DNA from: an uncultured Elusimicrobia bacterium
GTDB taxonomy: Bacteria; Elusimicrobiota; Elusimicrobia; Elusimicrobiales; UBA9959
Direction: 5' to 3'
Assembly: GCA_903873295.1 (NCBI GenBank)
Contig: CAIQNV010000055.1
Location: forward strand, 1-38,895
Length of the DNA stretch: 38,895 nt
In this document: piece by piece, positions 34,433-38,895 of the stretch
Layout: every line of letters begins with the position of its first letter
How positions within the stretch are numbered: the first letter of the stretch is position 1
Program-made: the position numbers and the translations under genes
The notes under the pieces: model-generated
Seen by the model: the letters and a program-made list of their open reading frames with translations, nothing else
Database searches by the model: none
Told to the model about the DNA's origin: nothing

Positions 34433-35485
34433 ATGGCTACTAAAATAGGTATTAACGGTTTCGGCAGGATAGGCAGGCTGGTGGCGCGCGCCATCCTCGC
34501 CCGTACGGACGGCCAGCTTGAACTGGTCGCTATCAACGATCTTACGGACGCCAAGACCAACGCGCACCTTTTGAAGTACGACTCGGTGCATGGCCGACTG
34601 GCAGGCGAAGTGAAAGCCACCGCCGACGACGAAATTTCAGTGGACGGCAAAAAGATAAAAGTTTTCAAAGAAAAGGATCCCTCGGCCATCCCGTGGAAGA
34701 GCCTGGGCATAGAGATCGTTGTTGAATCCACCGGCCTGTTCACCATAAAGAAAGACGGCGTGAACAAGAAGGGCAAGGAAGTTAAGGGCGCCGAGAACCA
34801 TATCACTAAGGGCGGCGCCAAGAAAGTCATCATCTCGTCCCCGGCCGAGGGCGAAGACCTCACCGTAGTTATGGGCGTTAACGACGACAAATACGATCCG
34901 AAGACCCACCACGTGGTCTCGAACGCTTCCTGCACCACCAACTGCCTGGCCCCCTTCTGCAAAGTTATAAGCGACAAGTGGGGCATTGAGAAAGGCCTGA
35001 TGACCACTATCCACGCCTACACCAACGACCAGAAGGTCCACGATATGGCTCATTCCGACCTGCGCCGGGCCCGCGCGGCCGCGCTGTCCATGATCCCCAC
35101 CTCCACCGGAGCGGCCAAGGCCATCGCCCTGGTGATGCCCGAGCTGAAGGGGAAAATGGACGGCTTCGCCATCCGCGTGCCCACCCCTAACGTGTCGGCC
35201 GTCGACCTCACCGTGCTGCTGTCGAAGCCCGCTACCGCCGACGAGATCAACGCCGCGCTGAAGGCCGCCGCCGAGGGCCCGATGAAAGGCATTATGGAAT
35301 ATGTCGATGAGCCGCTCGTCTCCATAGACTTCAACCATTCCCCGCTCAGCTCCAGCGTGGACGGCAAGAGCACCAAGGTGATCGGCGGTAATTTCGCCAA
35401 GATACTCGCCTGGTACGACAACGAATGGGGCTATTCCAACCGGGTGGTAGACCTCGCCCTGCTGATGATAAAGAAAGGCCTGTGA
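34433..35485 (+). CDS. gap: Type I glyceraldehyde-3-phosphate dehydrogenase
   Basis: 350 residues, about 15 more than usual. The NAD motif is [10 protein letters not shown]; the catalytic cysteine is C167 in [11 protein letters not shown] and the His is in [11 protein letters not shown] lysine-rich insertion of about ten residues lies before [11 protein letters not shown] (residues about 106-125). It converts glyceraldehyde-3-phosphate, NAD and phosphate to 1,3-bisphosphoglycerate in glycolysis. It has a strong ribosome site and a good promoter. The next gene is a cyclic-2,3-diphosphoglycerate synthetase homologue. Confidence 0.95.
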   Translation: MATKIGINGFGRIGRLVARAILARTDGQLELVAINDLTDAKTNAHLLKYDSVHGRLAGEVKATADDEISVDGKKIKVFKEKDPSAIPWKSLGIEIVVESTGLFTIKKDGVNKKGKEVKGAENHITKGGAKKVIISSPAEGEDLTVVMGVNDDKYDPKTHHVVSNASCTTNCLAPFCKVISDKWGIEKGLMTTIHAYTNDQKVHDMAHSDLRRARAAALSMIPTSTGAAKAIALVMPELKGKMDGFAIRVPTPNVSAVDLTVLLSKPATADEINAALKAAAEGPMKGIMEYVDEPLVSIDFNHSPLSSSVDGKSTKVIGGNFAKILAWYDNEWGYSNRVVDLALLMIKKGL

Positions 35486-35566
35486 TTTAGCCTGGGGGTC
35501 GTGTCCGCGCCCAGTCGCTGACCCTAAGACGCCCGGCGTGTTTGTGTTCGTTAGAGGAGAGCTACA

Positions 35567-36883
35567 ATGGCTAAGAAAAGAGTGCTGATAATGGGAGCCG
35601 CCGGCCGCGACTTCCATAACTTCAATGTTTACTACCGCGATAATAAAGATGTGGAAGTGGTGGCGTTCACCGCCTACCAGATCCCCAACATAGCGGGCCG
35701 CAAGTATCCTAAAGAGCTTTCCGGCAAGCTGTACCCGAACGGCATAAATATCTATGAAGAGAAAGAAATGCCCGCGCTTATCAAGAAGCTTAAAGTGGAT
35801 GAAGTCGTGTTCGCCTACTCCGACGTGGCGTTCAATACCGTGATGGCCAAGGGCTCGCTCGCCCTCGCCTGCGGCGCGGACTTCAAGCTGCTCTCCGGCG
35901 ACCATACCTACATTAAATCAAGCAAACCCGTGATCTCCGTCTGCGCCGTGCGCACCGGCTGCGGCAAGAGCCAGACTACGCGCTACATAGCGGACATCCT
36001 CAAAGCCATGGGCAAGAAAGTGGTGGCCATACGCCACCCGATGCCCTACGGCGACCTGGTCAAGCAGACCTGGCAGCGTTACGAGACCCTTGCGGACCTG
36101 AAGACGCATAAGTGCACCATCGAAGAGATGGAAGAGTACGAGCCGCACATAGCCGCCGGGCACATCATCTATTCCGGCGTGGACTACGGCGAGATCCTCA
36201 AGCGCGCCGAGAAAGAAGCCGACGTCATCCTGTGGGACGGCGGCAACAACGACCTGTCCTTCTACAAGCCTGACCTCCATATCGTAGTGACCGACCCCCT
36301 CAGGGCCGGCAATGAAGCCACCTTCCACCCCGGCGCGGTCAATCTGCGCATGGCGGACGTGGTGGTCATCAATAAAGTCAACAACGCCACCAAAGAGCAG
36401 ATGGCCACGGTGAAGGCGAACATAAAGCTGATGAGCCCGAAGGCCATCATTATAGAGGCGGACAGCCTTGTGGGCATAGAGGGCGGCAATGTGGTGAAGG
36501 GGAAGAAAGTGCTGGTCGTAGAAGACGGCCCCACCCTTACCCACGGCGACATGTCCTACGGCGCGGCCTACGTGGCGGCCAAGAAGTACGGAGCCAAGTC
36601 CATTGTGGACCCCCGCCCCTACGCCATCGGCACCATAAAGAAAGTATTCGAGAACTTCAAGCAGCTGAAAGAGATACTGCCCGCGATGGGCTACGGCGAC
36701 GCCCAGATGACGGAACTGAACAAGACCATAAACGCGATCCCCGCGGACCTGGTCCTGGTCGGAACCCCCATCGACCTCGCCAAGCACCTGAAGTTCAATA
36801 AGCCGTCCGTGCGCGTTAACTACTCCCTCAGGGAGCGCAAGCCCGCCCTGAAAGCTATAGTGCAGAAGCTGCTCAGGAAATAA
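35567..36883 (+). CDS. Cyclic 2,3-diphosphoglycerate synthetase-like P-loop protein
   Basis: 438 residues. The N-terminal Rossmann segment VLIMGAAGRDFHNFNVYYR is typical of bacterial cpgS homologues. The P-loop-like GCGKS is at residues 131-135 (CAVRTGCGKSQTTR), followed by IRHPMPYGDL, LWDGGNNDLSFY and VVINKVNNAT, the last like a GTPase base motif. In methanogens cDPG synthetase makes cyclic 2,3-DPG; in bacteria the role is unproven. It lies between gap and pgk, whose shared metabolite is 1,3-bisphosphoglycerate, so a link to phosphoglycerate metabolism is a reasonable inference. GGAGAG precedes ATG 35567. Confidence 0.8.
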   Translation: MAKKRVLIMGAAGRDFHNFNVYYRDNKDVEVVAFTAYQIPNIAGRKYPKELSGKLYPNGINIYEEKEMPALIKKLKVDEVVFAYSDVAFNTVMAKGSLALACGADFKLLSGDHTYIKSSKPVISVCAVRTGCGKSQTTRYIADILKAMGKKVVAIRHPMPYGDLVKQTWQRYETLADLKTHKCTIEEMEEYEPHIAAGHIIYSGVDYGEILKRAEKEADVILWDGGNNDLSFYKPDLHIVVTDPLRAGNEATFHPGAVNLRMADVVVINKVNNATKEQMATVKANIKLMSPKAIIIEADSLVGIEGGNVVKGKKVLVVEDGPTLTHGDMSYGAAYVAAKKYGAKSIVDPRPYAIGTIKKVFENFKQLKEILPAMGYGDAQMTELNKTINAIPADLVLVGTPIDLAKHLKFNKPSVRVNYSLRERKPALKAIVQKLLRK

Positions 36884-36886
36884 GCC

Positions 36887-36957
36887 GGGAGTCTGAGGGC
36901 GAGAGTCAGGGGACAGAAAATGTTCCCGACTCTTGACCCTCGACTCCTGACTCTTAG
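36887..36957. repeat. Imperfect inverted repeat rich in GAGTC/GACTC
   Basis: Between the cpgS-like gene and pgk the left half (GGAGTCTGAGGGCGAGAGTC, on to ACA) pairs imperfectly with the right half (TGTTCCCGACTCTTGACCCT, on to GACTC). The same short GAGTC words recur after secG at about 38649-38670. It could form an mRNA hairpin between the two cistrons; no T-run follows, so it is not a standard terminator. Confidence 0.5.
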
Positions 36958-36979
36958 ACTAAAATTTCGGAGAAATATC

Positions 36980-38197
36980 ATGACCACGGAAAATAAGACT
37001 GTTCTGAAACTGGCAAAAGTGCAGGATGCGCATCTTAAGGATAAGAGCGTGCTGGTCCGCGTGGATTATAATGTTCCCCTGAAGGACGGCGTAATCAAGG
37101 ACGACACCCGCATTCGCGAGACGCTGAAGACCGTAAAACTGCTGCTGGAGGGCAACTGCAAAGTGGTGCTGATGGCCCACCTGGGCAGGCCCAAGGGAAA
37201 GCCCGATCCCAAATACACTCTGAAGCCGGTGGCTGAACACCTGCAAAAACTCGCGGGGGTAAAAGTTCACTTCGCCTCCGACTGTGTCGGCCCCGAGGCC
37301 GACAAGGTAGTGGCCGCCGCGAAAAAAGGCGAGATCGTACTGCTTGAAAATCTGAGATACCACGCCGAGGAAGAGAAGAACGACGAGTCTTTCGCGAAGC
37401 TGCTGGCGAAGCACGGCGAATTCTTCGTGCAGGAGGCCTTCGGGGCGCTGCACCGCGCCCACGCCTCCACCGCCGCCATAGCCAAATTCCTGCCCGGGGC
37501 CATCGGCTTCCTCGTGCAGAAGGAGCTGGAATATCTGGATAAGACCATGGTGAGCCCGGTGCGGCCTTTCCTCGCCATCATAGGCGGGGCCAAAGTTTCC
37601 GACAAGATCAGCGTGCTTTATAGCCTTATCGAAAAGGTGGACACGCTTATAATCGGCGGCGGCATGGCCTACACTTTCCTGGCCGCGCAGAACACCAATA
37701 TCGGCAACTCTCTTCTTGAGGCTGACAAGGTGGAAGAGGCGAAGAACATTATTCTGAAGGCGCACCGCAATAACGTGGAGATGCTGCTGCCCGCTGACCA
37801 CCGCGTCGTGACCGAGATAAAGCCGGACGCCAAAGTGGAGATCACCCAGGCTATGGCGGTGCCGGACGGCTGGACGGGCGTCGACATCGGCCCCCGCACG
37901 GAACTGCTGTTCACGGATAAGATAAAAGCGGCTAAGACCATCTTCTGGAACGGCCCCGTAGGCATTTTCGAGACCCCCGCTTTCGCGAGTGGCAGCATAA
38001 CAGTGGCCAACGCGATGGCGCAGGCCACCAGAAGCGGCGCCACCACCATTCTGGGCGGCGGCGATACGCTTTCGGTGCTTAAGACGGCAAAAGTGAAGCC
38101 CGAGAATATTTCGCACTGCTCGACCGGCGGCGGCGCCAGTCTGGAGTTCATAGAAGGCAAGCAGTTGCCCGGCTTGGTGGCGCTTTCACAGAAATAA
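36980..38197 (+). CDS. pgk: Phosphoglycerate kinase
   Basis: 405 residues from ATG 36980, with CGGAGA upstream; an in-frame start at 36920 runs through the inverted repeat and is unlikely. Substrate residues lie in VRVDYNVPL, MAHLGRPKG and the HRAHAS segment; the nucleotide site has GGAKVSDKI, NGPVGIFE and the Gly-rich GGGDTLS. The usual NDAFG before HRAHAS is QEAFG here, an Asp-to-Glu change, and FG[TA]AHRA is FGALHRA. It makes ATP from 1,3-bisphosphoglycerate. Confidence 0.95.
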   Translation: MTTENKTVLKLAKVQDAHLKDKSVLVRVDYNVPLKDGVIKDDTRIRETLKTVKLLLEGNCKVVLMAHLGRPKGKPDPKYTLKPVAEHLQKLAGVKVHFASDCVGPEADKVVAAAKKGEIVLLENLRYHAEEEKNDESFAKLLAKHGEFFVQEAFGALHRAHASTAAIAKFLPGAIGFLVQKELEYLDKTMVSPVRPFLAIIGGAKVSDKISVLYSLIEKVDTLIIGGGMAYTFLAAQNTNIGNSLLEADKVEEAKNIILKAHRNNVEMLLPADHRVVTEIKPDAKVEITQAMAVPDGWTGVDIGPRTELLFTDKIKAAKTIFWNGPVGIFETPAFASGSITVANAMAQATRSGATTILGGGDTLSVLKTAKVKPENISHCSTGGGASLEFIEGKQLPGLVALSQK

Positions 38198-38261
38198 ACG
38201 CTTGCGCTCGTTTCGCGGTGCGGCGGTCAGTTTTTAAATAAGTAGTTAAGGAGAATAATTA

Positions 38262-38642
38262 ATGTATACCTTTATAGTTACAATGCACATTATCCTGGCG
38301 TTCGTGATAATAATTTCTATCGTGATCTTCCAGACCAGCAAGGGCTCCGCCCTGTCGATGTTCGGCGGCGGGGGGGACTCCCTTTTTAACGCCGCCAGCG
38401 GCACTTCTTTCATAAAGAAATTCACCGCGGGCTGCGCGGCGCTGTTCGCCGTCACCTCGCTGCTGCTTACCATCTTCGGCGCGAACAACCGCTTCCGCTC
38501 GGTGGTGCAGGAATATCCGCTGCAGCAGCAGGCGGCCCCGGCCCAGCCCGGCGCCCAGGCTCCCGCCGCCGCTCCCGCTAAAGCGGCCCCCGCCCCGGCA
38601 AAAGCCGCGCCGGTCCCCGCGCCCGCGCCGGTTAAGAAATAG
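38262..38642 (+). CDS. secG: SecG preprotein translocase subunit with Ala/Pro tail
   Basis: 126 residues. Two membrane helices (about residues 3-23 and 55-73) flank the conserved loop QTSKGSALSMFGGGGDSLF. Residues 87-126 are a disordered tail of Ala, Pro, Gln and Lys with AKAAPAPAKAAP repeats, beyond the typical short end. AAGGAG precedes the ATG with good spacing. SecG is part of the SecYEG channel in the inner membrane; secG after pgk (often with tpiA, absent here) is a common order. Confidence 0.92.
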   Translation: MYTFIVTMHIILAFVIIISIVIFQTSKGSALSMFGGGGDSLFNAASGTSFIKKFTAGCAALFAVTSLLLTIFGANNRFRSVVQEYPLQQQAAPAQPGAQAPAAAPAKAAPAPAKAAPVPAPAPVKK

Positions 38643-38703
38643 TCTTAGAGTCTCAAAGTAGTTGAGTCAGAGCGTCACGAAATTGCCGGACGCAAAAAAA
38701 GAG

Positions 38704-38731
38704 CCCCGCGCTGTTGCGTGGGGTTTTTTTT
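38704..38731 (+). terminator. Rho-independent terminator after secG
   Basis: CCCCGCGC (38704-38711), loop TGTT, GCGTGGGG (38716-38723) with one G-T pair, then eight Ts. Seven As precede the stem at 38694-38700, so it may work on both strands. Confidence 0.9.
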
Positions 38732-38752
38732 GCCTGCAGGTTCAGCCTGGAT

Positions 38753-38798
38753 ACAGGCCGGGCATGGGGTTGCCCATTCCGCCGCGCAGGAACCGTTG
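38753..38798. repeat. Partial second copy of the 29111 palindromic element
   Basis: Bases 38766-38798 match 29122-29154 at 32 of 33 positions, with ACAGGCC shared upstream in both. The right half of the element is missing or has diverged. It lies just past the secG terminator. Confidence 0.7.
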
Positions 38799-38839
38799 GC
38801 CGTCTGATGGTAATATGAAAAGGGTGGCTTCCTTCCGAG

Positions 38840-38873
38840 AGGCTTAGTGGCGCTCTAAGCGCAAAGCCTTTTT
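38840..38873 (+). terminator. Possible second terminator hairpin
   Basis: AGGCTT (38840-38845) pairs with AAGCCT (38864-38869); nested inside, GCGCT (38850-38854) pairs with AGCGC (38858-38862). Five Ts end it. A short palindrome GGATATC-A-GATATCC follows at 38874-38888. The rest of 38732-38895 holds only the partial repeat above; no gene is supported. Confidence 0.45.
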
Positions 38874-38895
38874 GGATATCAGATATCCTACGATA

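Noticed and set aside
36920-36979. Longer N-terminus for phosphoglycerate kinase
   Set aside because: The extra residues are coded by the GAGTC-rich hairpin and do not resemble PGK; ATG 36980 with CGGAGA is the proper start.
38662-38847. 61-residue ORF after secG
   Set aside because: It runs through the terminator and the partial repeat copy and has no ribosome site or family likeness.
1-38895. CRISPR array, tRNA/rRNA or insertion sequence
   Set aside because: No regular direct repeats with spacers, no cloverleaf-like or rRNA sequence, and no transposase or integrase were seen on either strand.

Overview
The window reads as chromosome from a GC-rich, diderm (Gram-negative type) bacterium. 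About 33 kb is a dense surface-polysaccharide region and the last 4 kb is a glycolysis/secretion block (gap, cpgS-like, pgk, secG). Polyprenyl-phosphate sugar priming, a flippase, a PglK-like ABC exporter, a WaaL/Wzy-type ligase and CMP-sugar enzymes all fit an outer-membrane glycan producer. Some uncultured Elusimicrobiota-like lineage is possible, but no phylogenetic marker here settles the taxon. Genes are packed with many ATGA overlaps, there are no RNA genes, insertion sequences or CRISPR arrays, and no stretch above 300 bases lacks a gene.

Region 1 (1-12156, + strand) is a deoxysugar and glycosyltransferase operon. It opens with the tail of a DegT-type (RfbH-like) protein, an FNR-type flavin reductase, a catalytically intact PanB-like hydroxymethyltransferase, a ThDP-dependent acetolactate-synthase-like enzyme and an SDR. 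That combination resembles the yersiniose (YerE/YerF) route to branched-chain 3,6-dideoxysugars, with PanB as an unexplained extra. A GtrB-like GT2 follows, then a ColC/ColD pair for GDP-L-colitose (the dehydratase carries His188-His189 in place of the PLP lysine), a GT10 fucosyl/colitosyltransferase, a flippase fused to a GT2, and another GT2.

Region 2 (12194-14803, - strand) is a large YfhO-like membrane protein. Region 3 (14944-27078, + strand) has a SPASM radical SAM protein, a NeuB-like synthase without its SAF domain, a NeuA-like CMP-transferase, a VOC protein, a class III aminotransferase, a B12-binding-type radical SAM protein, a GT42/DUF115-like protein, an unrecognised protein, a PglK-like ABC flippase, a Wzy-like polymerase and a GT4. 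Together these look like a pathway for an unusual CMP-activated 3-deoxyulosonate glycan.

Region 4 (27173-33074, + strand) is a UDP-L-QuiNAc or UDP-L-FucNAc operon (cupin-less RmlD-like reductase, FnlA/WbvB-like dehydratase, WecB-like 2-epimerase), a WbuB-like GT4 and the initiating sugar-phosphate transferase. An O-antigen ligase-like gene converges on it from the - strand (33071-34291). Region 5 (34433-38642) is gap, a cyclic-2,3-diphosphoglycerate synthetase homologue, pgk and secG, closed by a strong Rho-independent terminator.

Three extended -10 boxes (two of them divergent at 34313-34375) and a 123-bp palindromic element with a partial second copy near the window end are the clearest non-coding features. 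A G10 tract inside the flippase gene is a candidate phase-variation site.
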